Below, one piece after another: positions 9,707 through 17,995 of a DNA stretch of 50,928 nucleotides; the stretch's first letter is position 1, and every line of letters starts with the position of its first letter. Both the position numbers and the translations under genes were made by a program. Below the pieces are notes generated by a model that worked only from the letters and a program-made list of their open reading frames with translations, was not told where the DNA came from and made no database searches. The stretch lies in assembly GCA_947382625.1 (NCBI GenBank), contig CANDAG010000027.1, positions 1 to 50,928 on the forward strand. The letters are read 5' to 3'. The DNA comes from an uncultured Lachnospiraceae bacterium (GTDB lineage Bacteria; Bacillota; Clostridia; Lachnospirales; Lachnospiraceae).

Positions 9707-11037
9707 CAGATACAGTTCTTTTGTTGGATAACTATGGAGAAGACAGCGAGATGCTCCATCAGTCCTTTCGGGGGGCGGGATTTACGGGTCCTGTAATCGT
9801 AATTGAAGACGATGGCTTTTTCCCCGAGGATGTGATCTCAGTCTATCAATATTTTTGTGGAGATTTTAAACAGAGTGATAAGATACCGGGAAAGCCGCGC
9901 TATTTTAACCAGATCAATATACCGGACTATTGGGAGATCAATGCTAATAATTCCAGCGGAAAGGTATTTGACCTGCATCATGAAAGGGGACATATTTTTT
10001 ATGCGGAACCCAAACATAAACGACTGGTGCGGGTAGTAGACTGGATGGATGAAAAGGGAGTCGTCAGAGCCAGCGACCATTACAACAGATACGGCGCATT
10101 ATATGCCAGAACCTTTTTCAACAAGGATGCAAAGCGTTTTTGCAAAGCATACTTTGATCCAGAGGGAGGGGAGACGATCCTGGAGAATTTCGTAACCCAC
10201 GATATTATTCTGAACAGAGACGGCAAGGTCTATGTGTATAAAAACAAGGTAGATCTCGCATTAAAGCTTTTGGAAGAGTTGGGAGCTATGGGGAGCAGGA
10301 TATTCTTTAATTCTCTGTCCACTCCGTTGTTTATATCTGAGAGAATGCCAACTGATAGAAAGGAAGATGCATTATTCTGGCAGGAGGGCGTCAGAAATGA
10401 TATACCCGGCAATATGCAGTTGATTCTTGGTGGACAGGCCAGAAGGGCGCGGGCCATTTATGTACAGAAAAAAGACAGCTATGAGAAGCTGGCGGAACTG
10501 GGCGCATCAAAGGAAGTACTTAAACCTCTTGGATTTGCCTATGCATTTGGCAGACAGAATACCTTCAGCAATAAAGCGTTGATTTGTACAAATTCCGATA
10601 ACATTGAAAAGTGTGAGGAACTGGTTAAGGCGCTTCCACAGATGCATTTTCATATTGCAGCAATCACAGAGATGTCATCCAAGCTCATGAGCCTGGCGCA
10701 GTATGAGAATGTGACCTTGTATCCGGGAGCACGTACTGCAATGATAGATGAGTTGTTTGATACATGCGATTACTATTTGGATATCAATCATCAGGCAGAA
10801 ATCGTGTCGGCGGTGAAACAGGCATTTTTACATAACCAGCTGATTCTTGGATTCAGGCAGACATTGCACAATAAGGCGTTCATTGCCCCTGAGCACATAT
10901 TTGATGATTACAGGACAATGATTGATTTCTTAAGAAGTATTATGGGCAATAAGGAAGCCATCAACAGACAAATTGATCTGCAGAAAAAGGCGGCTATGTC
11001 GGAAGATACAGTTGCATATGCGGATCTTTTGAAATAA
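9685..11037 (+). CDS. gtfB: Accessory Sec glycosylation chaperone GtfB
   Basis: 450 aa, usual GtfB length. GtfB resembles a glycosyltransferase but acts as the substrate-recognition and stabilising partner of GtfA. ATG 9685 is favoured by AAGGAGGTGG about 9 bases upstream within the end of gtfA; ATG 9703 is a weaker alternative. No further glycosyltransferases follow, so if the glycan is extended the enzymes are encoded elsewhere. Confidence 0.92.
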   Translation: MEKYSGMTDTVLLLDNYGEDSEMLHQSFRGAGFTGPVIVIEDDGFFPEDVISVYQYFCGDFKQSDKIPGKPRYFNQINIPDYWEINANNSSGKVFDLHHERGHIFYAEPKHKRLVRVVDWMDEKGVVRASDHYNRYGALYARTFFNKDAKRFCKAYFDPEGGETILENFVTHDIILNRDGKVYVYKNKVDLALKLLEELGAMGSRIFFNSLSTPLFISERMPTDRKEDALFWQEGVRNDIPGNMQLILGGQARRARAIYVQKKDSYEKLAELGASKEVLKPLGFAYAFGRQNTFSNKALICTNSDNIEKCEELVKALPQMHFHIAAITEMSSKLMSLAQYENVTLYPGARTAMIDELFDTCDYYLDINHQAEIVSAVKQAFLHNQLILGFRQTLHNKAFIAPEHIFDDYRTMIDFLRSIMGNKEAINRQIDLQKKAAMSEDTVAYADLLK

Positions 11038-11074
11038 GTAACTTTATAAAATTTTAAATCAGGAGGGAAAAGAT

Positions 11075-11248
11075 ATGTTGTTAGGAGCAGGATTAAGTGC
11101 AGTTACGGTTGTGATCATTCTGGAGTTTGTGCTTGCAGTATACAGTATGGCTCTTGCGGCCAGTACAGAGAGAAAGGGACTCAAGATTACACATACGATA
11201 CTTGCAGTGGTGTGGGTAGTGTTGGGGCTGTTGAATATTTTCTTTTAA
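11075..11248 (+). CDS. Small two-helix membrane protein closing the accessory Sec operon (Asp4/Asp5- or SecG-like candidate)
   Basis: 57 codons, starting MLLGAGLSAVTVVIILEF and ending VVLGLLNIFF. Two hydrophobic helices (about residues 5-29 and 39-57) are joined by a short charged loop, STERKGLK. The ribosome site AGGAGGG (11061-11067) and 8-base spacing are excellent, and the gene begins 37 bases after gtfB in the same direction with no terminator between. Streptococcal accessory Sec loci encode small membrane proteins Asp4 and Asp5, proposed to play SecE/SecG roles; size, topology and position fit a SecG-like role here, but I see no decisive sequence signature. This gene is short enough to be missed by length-filtered gene calling. 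Confidence 0.7.
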   Translation: MLLGAGLSAVTVVIILEFVLAVYSMALAASTERKGLKITHTILAVVWVVLGLLNIFF

Positions 11249-11255
11249 CGCACGG

Positions 11256-11459
11256 ATGGGGCTGTTTCACGATGGTGGAGCAGCTCCAAAAATTTTGAGG
11301 GAATGTTATTGTAAGCGTCAAATAATCGTAGGCGAAAAGGAGATCTATCTACTTGAAAGGCTGGAGCCGGAGTTACCTGGGTATTTATTAGTACCGGGCA
11401 GCCAACAGGGAGATTTTCTCAAGGATTTCTGGACATATATTAGGAATATTATATTCTGA
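11256..11459 (+). CDS. Doubtful 67-codon ORF after the accessory Sec operon
   Basis: The frame starts ATG 11256, 7 bases after the preceding stop, but I see no ribosome site and no recognisable domain. The middle (GEKEIYLLERLEPELPGYLL) looks protein-like, so it may be the remnant of a decayed gene. It fills the space before the terminator at 11487. Treat as uncertain. Confidence 0.2.
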   Translation: MGLFHDGGAAPKILRECYCKRQIIVGEKEIYLLERLEPELPGYLLVPGSQQGDFLKDFWTYIRNIIF

Positions 11460-11486
11460 AATCGTGCATTGCCCCTTCCACAAAAC

Positions 11487-11517
11487 AACGGATGGCACGC
11501 TTTGTGAGTCATCCGTT
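11487..11517. terminator. Bidirectional terminator between the accessory Sec operon and the AAA ATPase gene
   Basis: Arms AACGGATG (11487-11494) and CATCCGTT (11510-11517) with a 15-base loop. On the minus strand it overlaps the stop codon of the ATPase gene and is followed by TTGTTTTG; on the plus strand by ATTTAAC. Weak T-tracts on both sides, convergent genes. Confidence 0.6.
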
Positions 11518-13294
11518 ATTTAACATAAGGATGGCTGGCGGAGCCTGGCATCCGTTGTTTCTGCTCTCTCATTCTGGAAACCAGTTCCACCTGCTTCTTA
11601 TAAAATGCAACTCCCATTTCCATAATCTTTGTTATACCGGTTTCCTGCATTTCGCTGGCGTATTCCAGGCTCTGAATCTGTTCCAACGCCTCCTCTGCCA
11701 GCTTTTTCAACTTGGCGGGAACCGAATCTGGCTTCGGCTTTTTCTCCCGAAGCATTTTGAACTCCAAAAGAATTCCCGGAAGCTTTTGGTTATAGGGGCA
11801 CATTTGAATATCGTAACGCCCTGCTCCGGATTCCCTGTTAGATTTGATTTGATATTGATCGCTCATGATCGCACAGATACCCAGCATCAGTCCATGGTAA
11901 AAGCTTTCGCTGCCTGTATCAAAGGAACTGATCGTCTGCATTAAAAACTGGCTTAGTTTTTTCTGGAGCCCCGGGATATCCTGTTTAGTTAAGGCCTGCT
12001 GAATAGATATCGCTGTTGCCTGAGGAATGATCGCAGACATGGATGATAGAATCTCTTTTTCATATACAAGAAATATCTCCCTGTTGGGGATCGCAACGTC
12101 ACAGATCATATTGCCATCATGGCTGGTTATTCCACTTAATGGTTTTAGATATCCGGCTACCAGAAGAAAGCTGTATATAGAGGATGGATTATTCCTGATC
12201 TCCGGATAGATCACGGAGGTATCCACGTATGTTGAGACGCTTTCTCCTTTGAGTAAATTGAGAAGTTCCTCCTGGATTTCAGGAGCAGCGCCTGAAATGA
12301 TTTCGCGGATGATATCATTACTGCCTGTAAATTGCCAGTAAGCCTTTGGAGAACATCCTGAATCCAGGTAATTGACCACAGACCAGGGATTAAAAATTTC
12401 AGTATTCCCAAAGACATATCCGTCATACCATTTACAGATTTCTTCGTATTTAGATGACTGCTCATAATAATCCAGTATGGAATGGATTTCCTCTCTTGTA
12501 AAACCAAAATACTCGCTGTATCGATCGTCCAGCACGGAATTTTCCTTCAGGTTATTCATACCACTGAAAATACTTTCTCTGGCTACACGTAGGATACCTG
12601 TAAGAAACCCATAGGCAAGATGAGGATTATCTTTTAACCCGGCGGAAAAAAGATTGCGCATGAACAGGATAACCTTATCATAATAGCCACGCATATATCC
12701 CTGCTGGATTGGCGTGTCATATTCATCAATTATCAAAATAGGAGCTTCTTCATAATGCTTGTGGAGCATGGCGGACAGGATTGCAAATGCCTGTGTGAGC
12801 TCTACGGCGCTTGTCTCCCCTCGTACTATCTTTTGGAAATATTCTTTCTCGAATTCATTGCAGAGTTTGCTTTTCGCAAGTTCACCATGGCGGCTGAACT
12901 CTATTTGAAGCAGAGTTTGGATTTTCAGGAGAGAGTCTTCCCAGTTATCAAATTTTACATCCTTAAAAGTCAAAAAGATAACAGGGTATTTTCCCTGATG
13001 CCGGGTATATTCAGAGCCACACATCCATATCTTTTTATCCCGAAAAAAGACAGAGGTATCATTTTCCGTTTTTTCAAAGAAGACCCTCAGCATATCCATG
13101 TTCAGAGTCTTCCCAAAACGCCTGGGGCGGGTAAAAAGTGATACTTTTGGAATGGTATCCAGAAAGTCGCGGATGAGCAGCGTTTTGTCCACATAGTAAT
13201 ATTTTAAAACAGTTTCCCTGAAATCAGAAACTCCAATGGGTAGTGGCAGTTTATTTCTGTTTTTGGGCGCTTCATGTATATTCATAGATTCCAT
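11516..13294 (-). CDS. AAA-ATPase-like protein with C-terminal PD-(D/E)XK nuclease domain
   Basis: 592 aa. The N-terminal part has the family's typical opening (PLPIGVSDFRE, YYVDKTLLIRDFL) and the P-loop variant RPRRFGKTLN at about 55-65; Walker B is PILIIDEYDTPIQ. The C-terminal part has GRYDIQM and GILLEFKM, the D...ExK pattern of the PDDEXK_9 nuclease-like domain. These AAA-ATPase_like/PDDEXK_9 proteins are expanded in gut anaerobes; their role is not established, with mobile-element or defence functions often suspected. The start ATG 13294 has AGGAGAGGT upstream; a second ATG follows 3 codons later. The gene is convergent to the accessory Sec operon and divergent from the C-S lyase gene. 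Confidence 0.85.
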   Translation of the reverse strand: MESMNIHEAPKNRNKLPLPIGVSDFRETVLKYYYVDKTLLIRDFLDTIPKVSLFTRPRRFGKTLNMDMLRVFFEKTENDTSVFFRDKKIWMCGSEYTRHQGKYPVIFLTFKDVKFDNWEDSLLKIQTLLQIEFSRHGELAKSKLCNEFEKEYFQKIVRGETSAVELTQAFAILSAMLHKHYEEAPILIIDEYDTPIQQGYMRGYYDKVILFMRNLFSAGLKDNPHLAYGFLTGILRVARESIFSGMNNLKENSVLDDRYSEYFGFTREEIHSILDYYEQSSKYEEICKWYDGYVFGNTEIFNPWSVVNYLDSGCSPKAYWQFTGSNDIIREIISGAAPEIQEELLNLLKGESVSTYVDTSVIYPEIRNNPSSIYSFLLVAGYLKPLSGITSHDGNMICDVAIPNREIFLVYEKEILSSMSAIIPQATAISIQQALTKQDIPGLQKKLSQFLMQTISSFDTGSESFYHGLMLGICAIMSDQYQIKSNRESGAGRYDIQMCPYNQKLPGILLEFKMLREKKPKPDSVPAKLKKLAEEALEQIQSLEYASEMQETGITKIMEMGVAFYKKQVELVSRMREQKQRMPGSASHPYVK

Positions 13295-13385
13295 GCTGTT
13301 TACCTCTCCTATGTTTCTGAAAATAACATACCATGTACAGTGACAAAAAACAAGTTAAGAGAGCAGGGATTCAAAAATTCCTGCT

Positions 13386-13413
13386 TTGATTATTTATCCG
13401 TATAGCATATAAT
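13386..13413 (+). promoter_or_regulatory. Promoter of the MalY/PatB gene
   Basis: TTGATT (13386-13391), 16-base spacer, TATAAT (13408-13413). It lies about 50 bases before the start at 13466. A hairpin of arms AGCAGGGA/TTCCTGCT sits immediately upstream (13362-13385). Confidence 0.6.
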
Positions 13414-13465
13414 AAAAGGAGAGCATGATAAGGTCAGGATTTGATCAGCAAAGGAGAACAAAACC

Positions 13466-14680
13466 ATGAAGTACGATTTTACATCTATCATCGACCGCCA
13501 CGGCAGGGACGCCATTGCAGTGGACGGTCTGCGCCCGGAGGGCGTGGCGGGGATGGCGCCCCAGGCGCCAAAGGAGGGCTTTGACGCCATCCCTATGTGG
13601 GTGGCGGACATGAATTTTGCCACAGCCCCGACCATACAGGAGGCGATTATCGAAAGGGTGAAGCATCCGGCCTTCGGATATTTCGAGCCTACGAAAGCCT
13701 ATTATGACGCTATCATAGAGTGGCAGGCAAAGCGCAACGGCGTCACAGGTCTTGCAAAGGAGCATATCGGCTATGAGAATGGCGTGCTGGGCGGAGTAGT
13801 TTCCACTCTGGAAGCCTTTTCAGCACCGGGAGACTGTGTCTTGCTTCACAGTCCTACTTATATCGGGTTTACCGGATGTATCGAAAACTGCGGAAGGAAG
13901 ATCATCCACAGCCCTTTGAAGCTGGATGAAAAGGGAATCTGGCGTATGGATTTTGAGGATATGGATGCAAAGATCAAGGCCAACAAGATCCATGTGGCTG
14001 TTTTCTGCAATCCTCACAATCCCTGCGGGCGTGTATGGGAGCGTTGGGAGCTGGAGAAAGCCATGGAGGTTTATAAGGCCAATGATTGTGTGGTGATCTC
14101 TGATGAAATCTGGTCTGATATTATCTTAAATGGTCATCATCATATTCCCATGCAAAGTATCAGCGAGGATGCCAGGATGCGGACGGTGGGGATTTATGCC
14201 CCTTCCAAAACCTTTAATCTGGCTGGACTGATTGGTTCTTATCATATTATATACAATCAGTATCTGCGGGAACGGATCGAGGCTCAGGGAAGTAAATCCC
14301 ACTACAATTCCATGAATGTGCTCAGCATGCATGCCCTGATCGGAGCTTACCGCCCTGAGGGACAGGAGTGGGTGGACGAGCTTTGCCAGGTGCTCAGCGG
14401 AAACATCAATTATGCCTGTGACTTTATTGCAGAGCATTTTCCGGGTGTCCAGGTGATGAAGCCGGAGGGAACCTATATGTTGTTTTTGGATTGTACGGAA
14501 TGGCTGGAGGCCCATGAGAGAACCATTGACGAGCTGGAGAAGGCCGGATGGGATGTGGGCGTTGCCTGGCAGGACGGAAGGATGTTCCACGGTGCTAACG
14601 CTATCCGCATGAATCTGGCGCTTCCTCTTTCACGGGTGAAGGAAGCCTTTGAGAGACTGGAGAAGTATGTGTTTGTGTGA
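13466..14680 (+). CDS. MalY/PatB family aminotransferase (cystathionine beta-lyase type)
   Basis: 404 aa, a fold-type I pyridoxal-phosphate enzyme. The opening (YDFTSIIDR, then IPMWVADMNFATAPTI) is characteristic of the MalY/PatB group, which cleaves cystathionine or cysteine S-conjugates. The PLP lysine is K248 in YAPSKTFNLAG; NPHNPCGR and SDEIWSDI supply the cofactor-binding Asn and Asp. AAAGGAGAAC precedes ATG 13466. It stands alone, with its own promoter and a terminator at 14701. Substrate (cystathionine, cystine or S-conjugates) cannot be told from sequence. Confidence 0.9.
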   Translation: MKYDFTSIIDRHGRDAIAVDGLRPEGVAGMAPQAPKEGFDAIPMWVADMNFATAPTIQEAIIERVKHPAFGYFEPTKAYYDAIIEWQAKRNGVTGLAKEHIGYENGVLGGVVSTLEAFSAPGDCVLLHSPTYIGFTGCIENCGRKIIHSPLKLDEKGIWRMDFEDMDAKIKANKIHVAVFCNPHNPCGRVWERWELEKAMEVYKANDCVVISDEIWSDIILNGHHHIPMQSISEDARMRTVGIYAPSKTFNLAGLIGSYHIIYNQYLRERIEAQGSKSHYNSMNVLSMHALIGAYRPEGQEWVDELCQVLSGNINYACDFIAEHFPGVQVMKPEGTYMLFLDCTEWLEAHERTIDELEKAGWDVGVAWQDGRMFHGANAIRMNLALPLSRVKEAFERLEKYVFV

Positions 14681-14700
14681 TGGATCTTGAATAAAAACAG

Positions 14701-14731
14701 CCCGTCTGGATTTCCATTTCATCCAGACGGG
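14701..14731. terminator. Bidirectional intrinsic terminator
   Basis: Perfect 11-bp stem CCCGTCTGGAT/ATCCAGACGGG with a 9-base loop, between two convergent genes. On the minus strand it is followed by CTGTTTTTATTC, a good T-tract; the plus side tail (GTTGTAAAT) is weaker. Confidence 0.85.
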
Positions 14732-14742
14732 TTGTAAATGAG

Positions 14743-15069
14743 TTATGAAATCTGCGCAAGCCGTTTCTTCACTCTCCGCAGTTCTGTCTCAAGAATATTT
14801 ACACGTATTGCTATCATTTCCTTTTCGTTGTCAATTTTTTGGGCATCATCAAGCTTTCGGTACAGGTCAAGATGACCTTCCGCAACACGCATGATATTGG
14901 TGCGGATTTCATTTTCCAGAGTCAGTTTGATGTCGGTCACGTCGCTTTCTATCTTGTCGAACCTTTCATCCATCCTGCCAAACCTTTCATCCATTCTGTC
15001 GAGTCTTTCGTTCATCTGACCAAGCTTGGAAAGTATCAGATCAAGTTTTTCATTTTCTGTCATAAGCAT
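14743..15069 (-). CDS. Small coiled-coil protein
   Basis: 108 aa, charged and almost wholly helical. Residues about 15-50 show heptad-like repeats (NERLDRMDERFGRMDERFDKI), followed by a second coiled coil near the C-terminus. No catalytic or membrane motif. Similar short coiled-coil proteins are common in Lachnospiraceae, but the function is unknown. Start ATG 15069 is preceded by GGGGAGGT, and upstream on the minus strand an extended -10 TGATATACT (15088-15096) could be its promoter. Confidence 0.7.
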   Translation of the reverse strand: MLMTENEKLDLILSKLGQMNERLDRMDERFGRMDERFDKIESDVTDIKLTLENEIRTNIMRVAEGHLDLYRKLDDAQKIDNEKEMIAIRVNILETELRRVKKRLAQIS

Positions 15070-15179
15070 TACCTCCCCGTAATTAAAAGTATATCACAGG
15101 CCAAGTACAAAGTCTACAAAAATATCAAAATATTGTTCAATAATAAACTGCTAATTATTACATCAAACCATACAGAAAA

Positions 15180-16337
15180 TTACATCCTCCCCGAGCTCCT
15201 GCTCACCGCAAGGAGCTTCTTGCGCATTTCATCCTCGATCCGGCCAAGCTCTGCTTCGGCGCTCTTACGCTTGGCGCGGCCGTCCTCCTGGATCTTCAGA
15301 ACCTCGTCTAAGGTGCTGATGAGGGTTTGATTAGTGGCGGTCAGGGTTTCGATGTCCACGATACCCCGCTCGCTTTCACGGGCAGTTTCGATGGTGGCGG
15401 TCTTAAGGGTTTCCGCATTTTTCTTAAGGAGGGCGTTGGTCATGTCCGTTACTTCCTTCTGGGCTCTGGCCGCCTCGCTGGAATGGTTCAGGCCGATGGC
15501 GATCACCATCTGGCTTTTCCACAGGGGGATGGTGTTCACCAGGGTGGACTGGATCTTTTCGGACATTGCGGTGTCGTTGCTCTGGATCAGGCGGATCTGG
15601 GGAGCCATCTGCATGGAAATGGTTCTGGTCAGCTCCAGGTCATAGATCTTTTTTTCAAAACGCTCGCACATGGCGGCGTAGTCGTTGGCTGCCTGGGTAT
15701 CCTCGGGAAGAGAGCTCTGCTCTGCCCTGCGAAGGAGAGCGGGAAGCTCTACGGTTCTGGCCTGGGCGAGCTTTTGTTTTCCGGCAAGGATGTACATGGA
15801 CAATTCCTTGAAGTAATTCAGGTTCAGGTCGTACATTTTGTCGAGCATGGCGGCGTCCTTGAGCAGTGTTACCTGATGCTCCTCCATCACCTTGCTGATC
15901 CTGTTGATGTTTGCCTCTGCCTTGTCGTATTTGACCTTCATATTCTCCAGCTTGTTGCTGCTCTTTTTAAACAGGCCAAGGAAGCCCTTTTCCTCTTCCT
16001 CGTCAAATTCCTTCAGCTCGGTTACCACATTGGCCAGCATCTGCCCGATTTCGCCCATATCCTTGGTACGTACATTGTTTAAGGCGCTTTCGGAGAAGTC
16101 GGCGATCTTTTTCTGGCTGCCGGCTCCGTACTGCATTACCAGCTGAGTGTTGGTGATGTCGATCTTGGAGGCGAAGTCATCCACCATTTTCTGTTCCTCG
16201 GGGGTCAATACCACCTCCGGGATCCGGGGCTCTTCCTCCCCGGCGAGAGAGGTGTTCTCAATGACCTCCGGCTGTGAAAAGGGATCAAGGGTCAGAGTGG
16301 GGGCTTCCTTCAGCATTTCATCCAGTGAATTGTTCAT
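15180..16337 (-). CDS. telA: TelA/YceH-type toxic anion resistance family protein
   Basis: 385 aa, all-helical, with the TelA-family core from about residue 60 to the end (ALNNVRTKDMGEIGQML, FLGLFKKS, MAPQIRLIQSND, NTIPLWKSQM). Named for tellurite resistance in some plasmids, but in Firmicutes the chromosomal copy usually pairs with xpaC and is thought to respond to envelope stress or antimicrobials. It follows xpaC by 88 bases on the same strand with no strong terminator, so a two-gene operon is likely. Confidence 0.9.
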   Translation of the reverse strand: MNNSLDEMLKEAPTLTLDPFSQPEVIENTSLAGEEEPRIPEVVLTPEEQKMVDDFASKIDITNTQLVMQYGAGSQKKIADFSESALNNVRTKDMGEIGQMLANVVTELKEFDEEEEKGFLGLFKKSSNKLENMKVKYDKAEANINRISKVMEEHQVTLLKDAAMLDKMYDLNLNYFKELSMYILAGKQKLAQARTVELPALLRRAEQSSLPEDTQAANDYAAMCERFEKKIYDLELTRTISMQMAPQIRLIQSNDTAMSEKIQSTLVNTIPLWKSQMVIAIGLNHSSEAARAQKEVTDMTNALLKKNAETLKTATIETARESERGIVDIETLTATNQTLISTLDEVLKIQEDGRAKRKSAEAELGRIEDEMRKKLLAVSRSSGRM

Positions 16338-16425
16338 TTTTTACCTCATTTCTGCGTTGCTTTTGCGCTTTTAGGTTTATGTCTGCTATCATATTTCGAT
16401 GCCTGTTTAATCTTTAAAAAAGGAC

Positions 16426-17859
16426 TTAGGTCTCCTTTTTGCCGCCGGGCTGAAAATCCATTTCCCGCATCAGCCCTTCCCGGGCTAACATGGTCTTGAG
16501 CACCTGGGCGTCAGTGGTGGCGTCCAATACGGCGTCCTGAAAAAGATTGTTTAAAAGCTCTGTAAAGGCCTGATTGATCGTGTCAAGGGTATTTTCAATC
16601 TCCGCCTTGGCCTTTAAAATATCCTGGCCCGGCTCTTTGATCCTGTCGAATTCCTCGTAGGCTTCCACCAGCTTCAGGGTGGTAGGGAGATAATAGTCCA
16701 TCATCTTGTGCATCCGGTGCATCTGCTCGGGATGCTCCCGCACGCTGTCAAAAATATCCTTCAGCAGATGCTCCAGTCGGGAGAGCTTGGCGGATATAAT
16801 CTCGCCGGGAATCCGGTCATTGAGGTACCGGAGCTTGCGGACACATTCCATGCCCTCGGCCACCATGGTATTTAATTCCGATTCCTGTTCTCCGGAAAAT
16901 GTCTGGGAGGATGACCCTGCCGCAGAGGCGGTTTCTTCCTTAGAATAAGGATCTTCTGCAGAGGGCGTCTCCGTTTGGCTTGTCTCCGGAATCCTGTGTT
17001 TTTCGGCCTCCCTGAGCCTGCGGCTGTTTTCAGCCTCCTGATACTGTCTGTAAACCTGGTCGGTCAGCATAAAGCAGGTTTTTCGGTCGTCCAGATGTCC
17101 TTCGGGAAACATGCCCAGAGAGAGCATTTTCTGGATGTCCTTTAGGACATTGCGGGTCTTTCTGCCGGTGGCCCTGGCCAGATTTTCGATGGCTGCGAAT
17201 TTTCCGCTGCCGCACAGACGCAAATACCGTTCCGCCCGTCCAAGGCGTTTGTGCTGGATGATCCCAAGCCGGATCATATAGAGAAAGCAGAGCTGGAAAA
17301 TAAAGTTGACCAGCAATCCGCCGCCGCTTATTTCAATGCCGGCCGCCCATACGATCAAAAGGATAAAGGCAACCAGAAGGGTGACTCCAAGGCCGATCCC
17401 GCCGAAGACCTGGTAAAGGATGCTGGAGACGCTGCCCACTTTCTTAAATTCGGAAGGAGGAATGGCGGGAAGAGCCTTTGCCTGTGCCTGCCTTCGCTGT
17501 AGCTGCTGTTCCTGTTTGAGGATCTGTTTTTCTTTTTGACGGATCTGGGTTTGTCTGCGCTGAAGGTGCTTCTGCCAGTTTTGCTGCTGCTTTAGTTGTT
17601 CCCTGGCGATCCGTTCTCTGGCCTGTTGCCAGGTGCCTGTGGGATTGCCTGACTGCCGGCCGTTTTCGCTGCCTGTTTCTCTGCCGGCTTGTCCGCCGTT
17701 TTCAACAAAGGGGATGTGTCTCCCCACCTCGTTTAAGGCGTCGGTCACGGATTGGGACACCAGATCGTTCAGGTTGGTAAAGTCCCCGCTGTGCAGGGCT
17801 TCCTGGAGGGCATCCTTGATGTCCTCCCCCATTTTATTCCAATTTGGTTGATTGCTCAT
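16426..17859 (-). CDS. xpaC: XpaC-family membrane-associated protein
   Basis: 477 aa. A Gln/Arg-rich coiled coil (about 80-130) precedes two membrane helices (about 150-200), then a cytoplasmic winged or helical part and the conserved XpaC-like C-terminus (ELNTMVAEGMECVRKLRYLN, MHKMMDYYLPTTLKLVEAY). XpaC was named for hydrolysis of a chromogenic phosphate in Bacillus, but no catalytic motif is evident. The long Gln-rich N-terminus is larger than in Bacillus XpaC. Partner of telA downstream. Confidence 0.85.
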   Translation of the reverse strand: MSNQPNWNKMGEDIKDALQEALHSGDFTNLNDLVSQSVTDALNEVGRHIPFVENGGQAGRETGSENGRQSGNPTGTWQQARERIAREQLKQQQNWQKHLQRRQTQIRQKEKQILKQEQQLQRRQAQAKALPAIPPSEFKKVGSVSSILYQVFGGIGLGVTLLVAFILLIVWAAGIEISGGGLLVNFIFQLCFLYMIRLGIIQHKRLGRAERYLRLCGSGKFAAIENLARATGRKTRNVLKDIQKMLSLGMFPEGHLDDRKTCFMLTDQVYRQYQEAENSRRLREAEKHRIPETSQTETPSAEDPYSKEETASAAGSSSQTFSGEQESELNTMVAEGMECVRKLRYLNDRIPGEIISAKLSRLEHLLKDIFDSVREHPEQMHRMHKMMDYYLPTTLKLVEAYEEFDRIKEPGQDILKAKAEIENTLDTINQAFTELLNNLFQDAVLDATTDAQVLKTMLAREGLMREMDFQPGGKKET

Positions 17860-17882
17860 AATGTTTTGACCTCGCTGTATCT

Positions 17883-17911
17883 ATTATCACACAACAAGTC
17901 TTACTCCGCAA
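17883..17911 (-). promoter_or_regulatory. Promoter of xpaC-telA
   Basis: On the minus strand TTGCGG (17906-17911), 17-base spacer, GATAAT (17883-17888), about 25 bases before the start of xpaC. Confidence 0.5.
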
Positions 17912-17995
17912 TAAATTTCTTGGCAAAACCCCAAACCAAACCTGAGATCAAAACACCGGATCAAAATCCTGGATCACTCCCTCTGCCCGGAAAAC

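Noticed and set aside
11492-11944. Plus-strand frame of 150 codons
   Set aside because: Antisense to the AAA ATPase 3' half and overlaps the terminator; low-complexity composition.
15327-16082. Long plus-strand open frame (251 codons)
   Set aside because: Antisense shadow of telA; no ribosome site, and telA has full family signatures.
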